Counted from the first letter of the stretch, positions 44,125 through 55,489 are shown. The stretch is DNA of 64,000 bases from Chromobotia macracanthus (GCA_036877525.1 JAZGTH010000010.1:13903501-13967500); one strand, 5' to 3'. A program made the numbers and translations. Notes: generated by a model from the sequence alone, not told the origin.

Positions 44125-45470
44125 AGCATAGTGGTGACACCCGGTGCATGTGGCAGGGCATCCAGGCGATCACAAAATACAAGACACCATCACCTGCTTT
44201 ATGCCCATCATTATGAAGTGCTTTGAAAGGCTCGTCATGAGGCACATCAAAACCCTGCTGCCTCCTTCACTGGACCCAATGCAGTTTGCATATTGTCCAA
44301 ACCGTTCCACGGATGATGCCATTGCTACAACTCTCCATCTGGCCCTCACACACCTGGAGAAGAAGAACACATATGTGCAAATGCTGTTCATTGACTTCAG
44401 CATTCAACACTATCATCTCTCAGCACCTCGCTGGGAAGCTGAGCCTGCTGGGTGTGAACACCTACCTCTGCAACTTCCTGACTGGGAGACCTCAGTCAGT
44501 CAGTATCGGGAACAGCATCTCCAGCACCACCACATTAAGCACTGCATCTTACAGCCTGGTGTAAAGCCAACAACCTGTCTGAACATTAATAAAAGAGATG
44601 ATTGTTGACTTCAGGAGGGTACAGAGCGACCATTCCCCCTGTACATCGATGGGTCCTCTGTGAAGATCGTCAACAGCACCAAATTCCTTGGTGTTCACCT
44701 GGCGGAGACCCTCACCTGGTCCCTCAACACCAGCTCCATCACAAAGAAATCCGTGAGAAAGCCAGCAGTGCCTCTACTTCCTACAGTCTGAGAAAAGCAC
44801 ATCTTCCACCCTCATTCTGACCACATTCTACAGAGGGGCCATCGAGAGCATCCTAAGCAGCTGTATCACTGTCTGGTTTGGAAATTGCCCCATCTCGGAC
44901 TGCAAAACCCTACAGCGGATGGTGAGGACAGTATCTCTTCCATATGTTGTGGACATCTACACACGCACTGTATTCTCAAAGCTAACAGTATTTGTGGATG
45001 ACCCCACAAACCCTCACACACGTACGGAGCATACAGGCCCTCACAACCACACTGTGCAACAGTTACTTTCCCCAAGCCATCAGACTCTCGAACTCACATG
45101 ATCTGGTCTGACAATCTGTATTTTGCACACCATATCGCATTTTTGCACATCTCACAGCTGCCAATCCTGCTGCTAATCCAGTTAATGTTTACAACCACGT
45201 ACCCTCTCTGCAGACATGTATATCAGTCGGCGCTGCTGTCTATGTTAAATTGTATTGTAGTAGGGTGTTTTGTCTATGTACTGGTTGACTGTACAGGTTG
45301 TCTTTGCACATGTCTTTTGTACTGTTGTACTGTCTGCACTTTGTGACATTCTGATGCACTGTTTTTGTGATGTTTTGCCCTGTGATTGTACTTAGTTCTT
45401 TGTTGTCTATGTAGTCTATGTTGTATGTGGCACCATGGTCCTTGTAGTGTATTTGGGGATGTTTAGCCCA
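44125..45470 (+). mobile_element. CR1-group LINE ORF2, degenerate
   Basis: Pieces in order: DTRCMWQGIQAITKYK, MKCFERLVMRHIKTLLPP, LDPMQFAYCPNRSTDDAI, FIDFS then SAFNTIISQHL, LCNFLTGRPQSVSIGNS, FLGVHLAETLTWS, ITVWFGNCPISDCKTLQRMV, and a 3' region ending near 45470. These match CR1-group reverse transcriptase (FExLVxxHI..LDPLQFAYRxNRSTDDAI...TGRPQxVxVG). The catalytic Y/FADD box is not present, apparently deleted between ~44560 and 44600. Multiple frame shifts. Confidence 0.85.
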
Positions 45471-45689
45471 AAGGGGAAATCACGCACAATTTGTTGTGAT
45501 TAATCATACGTGTTTTATAGATTTTACCTGATGTTCGCGACTGACTAAATTACTCGTCCACCGGGTATTCAGCGGATCGCGTATCAGCTCTAAGAAATGT
45601 TACTTTTCTGGCCTTGAAAAGATAACATTCTTACTGTAATACAGTACTACTTCAGAGCAGGTAACGAAATCAAGGCAGTTTAAGTGACG
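45471..45689. other. LINE 3' flank
   Basis: No coding feature. It includes ggggatgtttagcccaaagggg just 5' of 45480, perhaps the LINE's terminal hairpin. Confidence 0.3.
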
Positions 45690-46290
45690 TTAATATGTGA
45701 GCAATAAACACAGAAACAATTCTCAGGAATAAACACGCGAGTTTATTGACTAAGCTACGGGGAACAAATATGACTACACTAAACAAATAATCATACACTA
45801 AACGAATACATAAAACATAAACAGTGAGAAAAAGAGGAGGAGTAAAGAATGGCAGGATTAAATCGGCTAACCACTTCTGCATGAACCATCAGTTCAAAAT
45901 CACCTTAAAAGGGGTAAAGCTTAAACGCAGCGAATCGGATACTTGCAGTGAACTCAGGTGTGCTGAAGCAAGCGTCCAGGTGTGCGTGAGGGATGTTGCA
46001 GGTCCTGATGCGTTCGAAGTGAGCGGCAGTTCGTTGGGTCCTTCCCGACGTCGGATTGGTCAGCGAAGATAGACGAACTGAGCCGAAGTAAACACCACCG
46101 GAAAGGCTGTCTCGGAGAGTGAGGCAGGGCTCAAGAGGATGTGCAGCGAGTGGGTGAGGGAGAGAGCGAGCGAACTTTGCTCTGCGTGGTGGACTTTTAC
46201 CCTTGGGTGTACCACACATCTTGAGGCTGATAGACCAATACTGAGGTGTATACTGAGGCGGGAAAAGAGTTAGCAAATCCAGAGAGGATC
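45690..46290. repeat. Dispersed repeat related to 16190-16640
   Basis: GC-richer than its surroundings, CpG-containing, with the gcagttcgttggg...cagcgaag module shared with the 16.2-kb copy. Frames on both strands are open for up to 123 codons, with no family match. Confidence 0.4.
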
Positions 46291-46953
46291 ATTTAGAATG
46301 TAAACATGACCAGATTTGACACACATTAATATGCAATTTACCTTGAAAATATGCGTACAGGTAGAATATTTGTTAGACTATATATATGCCAAGGCAATAG
46401 ACGATGGAGGTTAATATGGGGAGACACATACAATCAAGAACATAGCATATATGCTTTAAAGAGCCCAACAGAACTCACTAATGTAGTCTAATAAGCATAT
46501 AGATTACACAGATACAGCATTACTGCTACCTCACAAACTGTTGCTTTGAACAAAGGCTGGCTTTTAATTTATAGTTTACTTTTAAGAATTAAGCTTGCAG
46601 GTAAAGCTGCAATCTGTTACTTTTTGGCATTAATAAATAAGCAGTTATTGGGCAAGTACATAACAGATTAGTGTTCAAAACTGTTTCCTTACCTTATCCT
46701 GATTCGTAATGGTATGTTTATGATATTGCTTTATAATCTGAGCTGTTGAGTCAGATTTCACGACAAATGTCAGTTTGACTTCATCATACATAAAATTGCA
46801 GTTTATTTTACATGGTTTTATTTATGTTTCAAACTGAGATGGCGATAGAGAGACAAAAATGACAAATAGCAGCTTTAAGTTGTACAGGTCTTATAAATTG
46901 TACTGCCAGGCCCCTAGGAATACATCTTTGAAGGCCCTCTAACCCTCACTCAC

Positions 46954-47136
46954 CTTTAGAAGGCTCATATTGTGATACTTTTTGAGGAGAGGGGTTTTCG
47001 CTGATGAAAGGCTGTATGGATGGTGCAAGATAACTGAGCCAGCATAAACCTCATCAGAAGTGAACTCCTGGAAAAGGTTTCCTACAGATACATCTGCAAT
47101 AAGCTCCTTCCTGTTAAAATTAGCTGAGGTGATGAA
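46954..47136 (-). CDS. Candidate coding exon, unidentified
   Basis: Minus strand. The open segment has a strong donor (AAG|GTGAGT at 46953) and two possible acceptors (TGTTGCAG giving 47136, TTTTAACAG giving 47110). It encodes FITSANFNRKELIADVSV, GNLFQEFTSDEVYAGSVI, LHHPYSLSSAKTPLLKKY and HNMSLLK. A hydrophobic LLVIALLQF lies just upstream in the same frame. Composition is protein-like and the splice signals are better than elsewhere in this region, but I do not recognise the family. Codon-level conservation in other fish would decide. Confidence 0.45.
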
Positions 47137-47340
47137 CTGCAACAGCGCAATAACCAGGAGCTCCCAATATAATGGGCAGCTAAAGGAAGAACCTAGTATG
47201 GAGAATTTCTTTGACTCTTAAATATAAATCATCTTTTTTAAGCATTCTGTTTAAAAAAAATACCCTCCATTTTCTCGTAGGAAACCTACAGCAGACATAA
47301 CTGTGTAGTCACTGGAACTACAAAAATTCCTAAGTCATAC

Positions 47341-47495
47341 AGGTTCTCCTGTAGCTCAGTGGTAGACCATTGTGTTAGCAGCGCAAGAGGTCGTGGGTTC
47401 GATTTCCAGGGAGTACATGTACTAAGAAAATGTATAACTTCAATGTACTGTAAGTCGCTTTGGATAAAAGCGTCTGCAAAATGCGTAAATGTAAA
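47341..47495 (+). mobile_element. tRNA-derived SINE
   Basis: The head has polymerase III boxes: A box tgtagctcagtggtaga and B box ggttcgatttcc. It is followed by the conserved tail aagtcgctttggataaaagcgtctgcaaaatg. This matches the HE1/V-SINE-type layout of fish SINEs. It is not a functional tRNA gene: the acceptor stem and anticodon arm do not fold properly and the SINE tail follows. Confidence 0.85.
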
Positions 47496-47499
47496 TGTC

Positions 47500-48239
47500 A
47501 TTCTGAATTGGGCATTAGTCTCATTTACACAGGGCAAGAGGATAATACAGAGACATTTCAGCTCAGAGGTGATAGATTCAACAGATCTATACATTATGCT
47601 CACTAGACTCAATTTATTTAGAGAGTGATTTTCTTGTTACTCAAACATAGTTAACTGTTGAGAGCTAACACTTAAACTAAACCGTAAAGCAAATTCAGAG
47701 ATGGGGGGAAAAACATCAGACAGAAGTCAAAATGATGATGGAATAAGATATATTGAATAATCTTAGTTCTTAAATGTGCAGTTCAATCAGTGTTATTATA
47801 CTAGAAACAGTGGAAAGTTACTGCTTCACAACAGTGTCCCGTTACACTATTGAAAACCTTGAGTGGAGACCATTCCCTTATTATAGATTAAACAACGTTA
47901 ATAAAAGTAGTGTAGAATACAATAAAAGGTAGAATGAGATGAAAATTTTAAAATAGTAAAGAATAATATAATAAGAATAATAATATAATAATATTATATG
48001 ACGAAGAAAGAATCAGAAAAGTACTTTCAGAATTTCAGTCATCTTTCAGATAGTACATACATAACTATGTACTATCCCCTATTAGCCCCTATTACAACAA
48101 TAAGTATTTGAGTAACAATTATCTTACTCAAATACTTGAATGGAGCCATAAAGATAATTCTCTTTCCTTTAAACAGTTATTTTGGAAAGTCCACAATTTC
48201 AATTAAATTTATATTTACAGTCTCTGTGTAAAGTCTTAC
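47500..48239. other. No recognisable feature
   Basis: AT-rich DNA with an ATAATA-rich patch near 47960-48000; no exon or transposon motif recognised. Confidence 0.4.
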
Positions 48240-48790
48240 TCGTCTGCTGCTTTACTTCCTTCTGCCGTAACATCCAAGCAACTGCTCTCTTTAGTCTGTA
48301 CCATTCACTGGCCATTCACTCTTGTATTTGCAAAGGAATTCTGGAACTTTAATCCAACTTTCTTTTTTCAAAGTTTTCCACCTTGATGCCTCTGGAAGCC
48401 ATATTTGCTGGGTTTAATGAAGTGCCAACATATTTCCACTGTGCAGACTCCAAAGATTCTCTGATGAAGGAACCCCTATTGGCCACAAACATTTTAAACC
48501 ATAAGGTTTCATTCTCAATGCACTGCAGTACTGTGAGGCTATCAGTCCAAAACAGAGTCTTGCAGCTTGAAGCTCTGAAGTTTTAACATTCTGTCCATTT
48601 TTGCTGCAACAACTGTCAGCTCCATTCTAGGGATTGTTATCTGTTTCAGTGGCGCAACTCTGGATTTACCCATTACAAATGAACAGTGTTTTTCTCCACA
48701 CTCATTTCTGAGTAACAGGTAGGAGGCTAAATGAGAAAGTGAAACTAAGAAAGTGACTATAGCATACAGGAAAATTTGCAACTTATGCAG
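48240..48790 (-). mobile_element. BEL/Pao pol fragment
   Basis: Minus strand. The frame gives HCSFVMGKSRVAPLKQITIP, RMELTVVAAKMDRML and QDSV; after a frame shift it continues ENETLWFKMFVANR and SAQWKYVGTSLNPANMASRG. This is the highly conserved RNase H-proximal block of BEL/Pao Pol (SRVAPLKxxTIPRLEL...W.YVxTxxNPAD.ASRG). Same strand and correct order relative to the gag piece at 51485-52186, so both may come from one element. Confidence 0.82.
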
Positions 48791-48939
48791 AAAACAATTT
48801 TTTTTTATCTTCTGAAGTATTGTGAATGGGTTGTCAATTTTTAGAACATACTCTTCCAGAGCTACTAAGACATGTTTTGTTATGTTTTCAGCTCTTAGAA
48901 AGTTCCTGATTTAAAGGTAACATGGATCGTTAAAAAAGA

Positions 48940-50900
48940 AAAAAATAAGATTGTGTGCAAGTTTTCTGGTTGCCATTCGAAAAAAATTACATAAAAAGAT
49001 GGTTTCATGAAAGTCCATAGATGCACAGAAACAGGTGAGAAACAGGAATCAGAAAACTAGATGAAGATGCAGAATACTTACCTGTAACATCACGCCAGCA
49101 GAGGGAGCCCTCACCGGAATACTGACTGCTCATGCTCCCTCTGCTGAACTCTGAACTTTGAACCCTGAACTCTGAACTTACTTCCTGTTTGGCATCTATA
49201 TAAACCATGGCAACTTTGCAAAGTATTGCCAGCTTTGCACCTGACTACTGAGCATTCTCTTTTACTGCCTGATTTCCTGTGTTTTACCTATTGTTTGGTT
49301 CTCGTTTTCTGATTTTTGCCTTGCCCCTTTGTTTGACGCCTGGATTGGACTGTTTGTTTGGATATTGATTCTCTGCCTGGATTTACGACCTCTGATTTAC
49401 GTCTCTCCCTTTTGTTGTGTTGCATGGTTGGACTGTCTATGTTTATTACGACCCTTTGCCTGTACTTTTTGACTTTGATTATGGATCACGACTCATTTGA
49501 TAACCCCAATAAACATCTGCAACTGGATCCTGCTTCAGCTTCTGCCTCAGCCCCCTTACATTACCCTAAACCAGATGAGGCTTTTATTTTTTTTATTTGT
49601 CTAGATAATCAAGGAATGATATTTTTGACATCTAGTGCAAGCATAAGATTTATTAACAAACATATCATGGACATTTGTCACACTGGATAGACATCTTGTC
49701 TGACTCCTCCTGGCCTGGGAAGATACCTATACAAAGTAAAGAATGATCTTAATACGAATGTTAATAATCTAAGTGTGCACTAGATGTTTCAAATCAAATC
49801 AAAGAAGATATTTGACAAAAGTAAATCTTAAAAAACTTAAGATTGTGTAAAAGTTTTCTGGTTTCCATTTGAACAAAATTACATAAAAGATGTTTTCATG
49901 AAAGTCCATAGATGCCCACTAAAAGGTTTTTGGCTGAACAGATACATCAAGAGTGGTTAACACAAAAGCCATGATTATGATAGCATTATCTTATATGTTT
50001 TGTTTATTATATGCATATATAAAATAGGCCACCTTTAATTTAAGATATTAGCATTAAATTAAAATGGTTAGAAATAAAAGCTTTGTAATAAAAAGAAGAT
50101 TATGTACCATTTTTCTTGTTATAATGTGAAATTTACCCTAAATAAGTATAAGATGTATTTATGTGAATGATTCTTTATCTAAGGCATGAAGCTCAGTGGA
50201 AGTGGAGGGAGTCTATGGGTGTCAGTACACATTAAGGATATTCAAGCTGGAGTTGGAGGCTTGTCTTTAATCAGAAAACTAGATGAAGAGACAGATTGCC
50301 AAACCCTGATTTAGCATACTTTATTTTACTTTTGTCAAATATCTTCTTTGATTTGAAACATCTAGTGCACACTTAAGATCATTCTTCACCCTGGATAGGT
50401 ATCTTCCCAGACCAGGAGGTATCAGACAGGATGGGGCCGTGTGTACTGATAAAGGCGTTATTCTTTGTTTTAACAGCCTGTATAGATCCATTAGTAGCAA
50501 ACCTTAGGAGATAACGATAAAATACATTTGAATGACCACACTTCCCCAGTCAGTAAAAACAAGTTGGAAAACTAGACTTGTCTGAAAACTATCAGAAAAC
50601 GAGAAACAGAAAAGTAGATGAAGACACAGAATGCTAAAGCATTTTTTACTTTTGTCAAAATGACATTCTGTGATTATCTAGATTGTCTTAAATTATTAAC
50701 AACCATATTAAGCACGTTTGTCACTCTGAATAGGTAACTTCCCAAGACAGAAGTCAAAAGCGTTATTCTTTGTTTTAACAACTGCTATAAAACCATTAGT
50801 AGGGAACCTGAGGAGGTAACGATACAAACACATTTTAACGACCACACTCCCCCCAGTCCGGAAAAACAAGTTGGGGTGTGTCCTTTAATCAGAAGCTAGA
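48940..50900. repeat. Complex repeat cluster with direct and inverted units
   Basis: 48955-49020 and 49850-49915 are direct copies (agttttctggttgccatt, catgaaagtccatagatgc). 49700-49830 is the inverted copy of 50330-50440 (catctagtgcacact, atcttcccagaccagg). 50270-50560 and 50600-50900 repeat the run aggcgttattctttgtttt...cgaccacact...aacaagttgg. The solo LTR 49083-49560 is inserted in it. It may be the non-coding or LTR part of the flanking BEL/Pao element. Confidence 0.6.
49083..49560 (+). mobile_element. Solo LTR with perfect 5-bp target duplication
   Basis: 478 bp from TGTAACATC to CCCTTACA, with TGTAA/TTACA inverted ends. It is flanked by TTACC on both sides (49078-49082 and 49561-49565). 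Contains a TATATAAAC box (about 49196-49204) and AATAAAC near 49509. No internal coding region: a typical product of recombination between two LTRs. Confidence 0.85.
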
Positions 50901-51484
50901 TGAAGACACATTGAGATAAAATGGAAACAAAAGTTCATACGCTTTCATTTTGTGTTTGAAGTGTAAACGCTAAAAATGGAACACAGCTCTTACTACAGTC
51001 AACACACACACACCATAAACAGTTATTTACCCTTTACAAAACATTTCACACATTCAAACCTAATTGTTCACAATGGTGTTAGGAGAAAGTCAAAAAACAT
51101 CTGGTGTAGAAAGGTGGAGAGGAGTTCAGATCCTCAGTGATAGCCAGAACCATGTGGTCATATGGTAGACGAAATGTTATGCTCGTAAACACTACTGACA
51201 TGGACAAACTAGACTGAAAAACAGACAAACCCTAAACAGAGTAAAACATTTGAAGAAAATTATAGAGGGGGCCAGATCCTCAGCAGAATAGACAGAGCCA
51301 GAGTAGGGAGGGGACACTTCCTCAGGAGGGGACAGAGGTTAAAAGTACATTTTGCACATAAACATGATTGACATGTAAAACTAGACTAAAAATCGGACAC
51401 CCTCCCAAAACAGGGTAATAAATTAATGAGTTTTTTTGATTGACAGTTGACACACAGTCCGTTATAATAACTACTGATGTTTTC
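50901..51484. other. No coding feature; end of the repeat-rich interval
   Basis: Words such as aaaactagact...acagac and agaggggacaga recur twice (51200-51240, 51370-51410), so this is also repetitive, but the family is not clear. Confidence 0.4.
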
Positions 51485-52186
51485 TCAAGTTGAGGTTGTT
51501 TCTTTCTTCATCTCACCTTGCTTCTTCTGTTCAGTACAGACACTTGTGACGAAACTACTTCCCTTGGGACTAACCTGTTTGTACAACTGTTTGTCTCCAG
51601 TTTTACTTTTCTTCTCAACATTTGCAGTGGTTAGCTCTTGAATGTCTCCAAACAAGGGGTCATTTTTTACTTTGGCTTGACGATCAATATAATCCACCAG
51701 TCTGAAAACCTACCTCCTCTGCCAGACCTTTCATGAATGTCGTATGCAACATTTCTCCAACTCTCTCTCATTTTGTAGGGGAGTTTGGAGATGATAACCC
51801 TCATGTTAGTAGGGTTGTCCATTTCAGCCATGTAGTCCATTGTGTTGTGGCATCCAGTCAGGAAAAGAGCGTATGCATTAAGCATCTTCCCATCCTCTGA
51901 TTTAATCTGAGGCCATTTTAGTGCCTTTTCAATGTACGCTGAAGCAATTTTAAGTTTGTCACTATAATGATATTGCAGTAATCTTCTTGCCTCTTTGTAT
52001 CCACTTTCTGCACTCATATGTCCACAACTCTTTACTAAGCTTTGTGGATCACCGTTGGTATATTGCTCCAAATAAAACAGCTTGTCCTTAGCATTCTCAG
52101 TTTTACTGTCTATGGCATTGTCAAAGGCTTGCATAAATGATCTGAAGTTAACAGGATCACCAAGGAAGACTGGGACGTCTCTTGTA
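51485..52186 (-). mobile_element. BEL/Pao gag fragment
   Basis: Minus strand. RDVPVFLGDPVNFRSFMQAF, then DNAIDSKTENAKDKLFYLEQ, LVKSCGHMSAESGYKEARRL, KIASAYIEKALKWPQIKSED, LNAYALFLTGCHNTMDYM and MRVIISKLPYKMRESWRN, the DUF1759-type Gag helical domain. After one frame shift it continues YIDRQAKVKNDPLFGDI. The C-terminal part is Lys/Thr-rich and ends at about 51485. The high-coordinate end abuts the Tc1-like foldback. Confidence 0.87.
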
Positions 52187-52868
52187 ATAATCCAGTGAGA
52201 TTTTGTGAAGCACTGACAACAGCCAGTGCTCCACAGGGAGATCTGATCTCACAATCATCGAGTCTGTCTGTGATTACATTATGAACCAACAGAAAAAACT
52301 GAGACAGACTAAATCCAGAAGAACTGTGGCAGCATCACCAAGACAATTGTAGAAACCTGCCTGCAAAGCTACCTGAAAAGCTATGTGCATGTTTACCAAG
52401 GACAAAAGAGGTTTTAACCAAAGGGTGTTCACACTATATATTTTTTTGATTTAGTTATTAGAAGTTCATTGATAAATAAAATCTATTTATGACATTATTT
52501 TTTGAAAGCATCCCCACTTTACAGCATTTTTAAACAAGTGGCTAAAACTTTTCATAGCAGTGTAGCTTTACAGGCAGGTTTCTTCAAAAGTGACGCTGTC
52601 TCAGTTTTTCTGTTGGTTCATAATGTAATGACAGATTCACAGACTCAATGATTGTGAGATCAGATCTCCCTGTGGAGCACTGGCTGTTGTCAGTCTCCTT
52701 GTGCATACAAAGAATCTCACTGGATTATTACAATTAATGGCAAAAAGAATGTTTGGAAATGTAAGCTTATAATTCCTACTAACACTACAACAAAAATATA
52801 AATAACTTGCTTAAAACCATTTTTGGTTGTGGAAATACTAATGTGTCTAAAACTTTTGCACAATACTG
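52187..52868. mobile_element. Tc1/mariner-like foldback, left-truncated copy
   Basis: Second copy of the element at 2867-3652. The right end (ATACTG followed by TA at 52869) is complete. The left arm starts at taataatccagtgag, about 120 bp inside, directly joined to the BEL/Pao gag. Relative to copy 1 the arms carry a few-base insertions such as aaaaaactgagac near 52290-52305, and the centre is conserved. Confidence 0.8.
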
Positions 52869-53668
52869 TATATCAGAAAACTGATATACAGTACCGTCAT
52901 ATACAGTACCGATATACAGTACCCTCGTAGAGTAATGTCGTATTTGCAAAATACAGTACACTGCATATATTGTTGTCAAGTGCAAGTGTGACACCCCTTG
53001 TCAGAACACACTAATGCAGTAGCTATGAGATTAGTCTAAACAAACATTGCGCAGTAATTTTACTACAAGAGAAGCAATTCACAAGTAAGTTAGCTTCAAT
53101 TTTACCTTCAGATATAAATCCAAAAACTAAACCTAATCTTTGTAATTTGTTGTAATTTACAAAGGTCCCTAGATCCAGTAAGGTGGAGACATGTCACATG
53201 AGACAACTTTGCAGACTTATCCATCTTATGAAAAGTATGTATATATGTTATTTACAGTGGTCCTTAGTAGAATGCTAGGATATTATTTTAAACAGCAAAG
53301 AGGCAACCTAGTTGTTTTACCTTACATTAAATAAAATCTGGAAGTAAACCTATTCTCTGTTCTTCTCAAAAGTAGTTCATTTTTAATACATAAGTTACAA
53401 CATAGAACTTAGAACATTGTCATTTAAATGTTATAATGGATACCTGTATACATACTGTATCTGCTCAGTCAATGGGATTCACCACTATTAAATAAATACC
53501 TAACCTCTGATTACTCCCCAATGGTTCTTTATTAAGTGTTTTTGACAGTATGGCTTTGCTCTTATAAAAGTCAAAACTTTCAGATTATGATTACTAATCA
53601 TTCCAATTAAACCTTTTTTACATCAAATTATACAAAACAAGTTTAATGTAATAGGATCAAGCATTCAT
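52869..53668. other. Short tacagtacc repeats, then unassigned DNA
   Basis: 52875-52925 holds a small inverted repeat (tatatcag...ctgatata) and three copies of atacagtacc, extending the transposon end. The rest, to about 53660, shows nothing recognisable. Confidence 0.5.
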
Positions 53669-53745
53669 GAACACTCTTTAGAGTGTTCCAAAATGGCTTA
53701 GGCCAATCCTGTGTGAAAGAACCAAAGTCTTTAGACTTTGGTTCT
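53669..53745. repeat. Two adjacent perfect hairpins
   Basis: First: gaacactct-tt-agagtgttc (53669-53688). Second: agaaccaaagtct-tt-agactttggttct (53718-53745). Both have a two-base TT centre. An inverted-repeat insertion or two independent foldbacks. Confidence 0.8.
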
Positions 53746-54149
53746 GTTTCTAAATATCGTGCTGTTTCTAAATATCTTTAGAATGAATTTATTTAGAAAG
53801 TAAGCTGACTGTGAACCAGAACACATCATCCAACATCAAAACTTGACCTCACTAGTGCTTTTGTCTCTGAATGGGAGCAAATCAGCCATATTGCATTTTA
53901 TCCTCTTTCTAAGGGCCATCTCCATGTAAGCTGGAACGGCATATGTTACTTAATATGATACTGTTCATCTATCATGTTAATTGATCTAATGCCACATAGT
54001 CTCAAAAAAGTACATACCATTTTGGTAGGCTGTCTGGATATATTAACGTAAACCACTGAGATGGGTATGTGCCTTTGCATATCCAATGACAGGTATTTTT
54101 GATGCACAACATCTTCAAATGATTTATGTGTTGTAGTTATCAGTTCAAC

Positions 54150-54390
54150 TATACATTCAGAAACCGATTACAATCTTAGTAACTAAATAGTTTTACTAAT
54201 ATGCATGTTATAAATAATACAATCAGCAATAATACCATGTATTCTGTAATTTATGTGTTGTACATATTTCTTAATTTTCCAGTTTTCTGTTCCTTCTTTT
54301 TGTTATATGTAAAGTTGCTTTGAAACAATGCAACATTGTAAAAACAGCGCTATATACAAATAATGAATCATTTGAAATCAACTGAATTCC
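54150..54390 (+). mobile_element. L2 LINE 3' tail
   Basis: tatatgtaaagttgctttgaaacaatgcaacattgtaaaa...gcgctatatacaaataatga...aactgaatt, the same 3' UTR and end as the L2 at 38105-38985, including the upstream caataataccatgtattc block. Confidence 0.72.
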
Positions 54391-54655
54391 AGCATCCAGT
54401 TGAAAGCCTTCTCAGAAGAGTAAAAGCTGTTATACAAGAAAAGGACAGACAAACTCACTTTATTACTAACTATAGTTTGAAAATGGGTGTGGATGTGTGT
54501 CCGGGCATACATATTTATGCAATAAAGTGTACTTAGCATTAAAAATTGCTTCAGCTATTACAATGTCTGTAGGTATGACTGTTTAAATGTTTAAAGACCT
54601 TAAATGAGGCATATGCAAATATGTTTATGTGATGTTAATATGTTTTGTTTCAAAG

Positions 54656-54806
54656 GCAAGGACATATGGAGAATCAAATGACCAATCAAGAACACACTTT
54701 AACAACTGTACTGGAACAGGCCTTTAAGATCAAGGAGGATGTGGTTACTGGTCTCTATGCTGCCCAGGGTTCAATTATAATGGAATCGTCTGCTAGAAAA
54801 CTATTG
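54656..54806 (+). CDS. fam81b: fam81b exon: N-terminal LEQAF motif
   Basis: A 151-bp exon, acceptor TTTGTTTCAAAG, donor GTGCAA. It encodes GHMENQMTNQEHTLTTVLEQ, then AFKIKEDVVTGLYAAQG and SARKLL. This matches FAM81B (QLEDRLNNQARTIAFLLEQAFRIKEDI...LARKLL). No stop inside. The following family segment (ESHIQTI...LEDQIRARD) is not visible in the next 590 bp. Confidence 0.85.
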
Positions 54807-55395
54807 GTGCAAACATAAGATGACAGAAATGTCCTCTTTGGATAACCGACCAAGTGCAACTACACATTAAAAATCATCATTAGCACATTTATACAACAGC
54901 CATAAATGGGGAAACATATAGTGAGTAAACATATATACCCATCTGTTATGTCCTACCTATTATAGTTTGCGAAACTACAGACATTCTTGTCTCTTAAAGG
55001 ATGACATAACCAGAAAACATAGACTTGACCAACAATGGAAAAAAACTGATAGGAAAGAAACCTGGCCTAATAGGTTTTGAACCTCTTCAATTTTTCAATT
55101 TAGCAAAAATGTGGTTGCACTCGTTGTGCAACTATTGAAAGTGGTTTTTTTAATAGTTTCTAAATTGGATAATATACCGATATTATCCAATTTAGAAACT
55201 ATTGAAAAAACACTTCTAAATAATTATGTTGATATTAAAATGGATAGTTACTGAAGTCTGTTAAATTGTGTTAGAGGTAACTGACTGACTGATATTGCCA
55301 ATCACACTGTTATATGACCACAAGGAGAGAACAAACTTCTCTCGCTCCCCAGGTGCTTAAGGCCTAGATTATTGAAAATGAAAATTTTGCTGCAG
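54807..55395. other. fam81b intron containing a long foldback
   Basis: Expected family exon absent. The interval is occupied by AT-rich DNA and the palindrome at 55128-55220. Confidence 0.5.
55128..55220. repeat. Long foldback with 24-bp perfect inner arms
   Basis: Inner arms are aatagtttctaaattgg/ataatat and its exact complement around accg (55152-55175, 55180-55203). The arms extend imperfectly outward (agtggtttttttaat / attgaaaaaacactt) to about 55128-55220. MITE-like, no clear target duplication. Confidence 0.82.
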
Positions 55396-55489
55396 GGACA
55401 AAAACATGACTGTCATTGGGGATCTCAGAAGCAGAGTGGCAAGGTCGCATACAACAAGCATATAGCAATTAATTAAAGATTATGTTCAT
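55396..55489 (+). pseudogene. fam81b: fam81b exon: GDLRxRVAR motif with in-frame TAG
   Basis: Acceptor TTTTGCTGCAG, donor GTAAGC. The frame reads DKNMTVIGDLRSRVARSHTT, then SI, TAG (55463-55465) and QLIKDYVH. FAM81 proteins have the invariant GDLRGRVARCDSSI; here G and C are replaced and a stop follows two residues later. Confidence 0.78.

Noticed and set aside
43920..44125. Minus-strand gene end with AATAAA
   Set aside because: Open frames there are interrupted and show no family motif; the polyadenylation hexamer alone is too common in AT-rich DNA.
45905..46276. 123-codon minus-strand frame in a GC-richer block
   Set aside because: The block is a dispersed repeat shared with 16.2-16.6 kb and the frame has no recognisable motif.
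47341..47420. Possible tRNA gene
   Set aside because: A and B boxes are present, but the cloverleaf does not close and the conserved SINE tail follows, so it is a SINE head.
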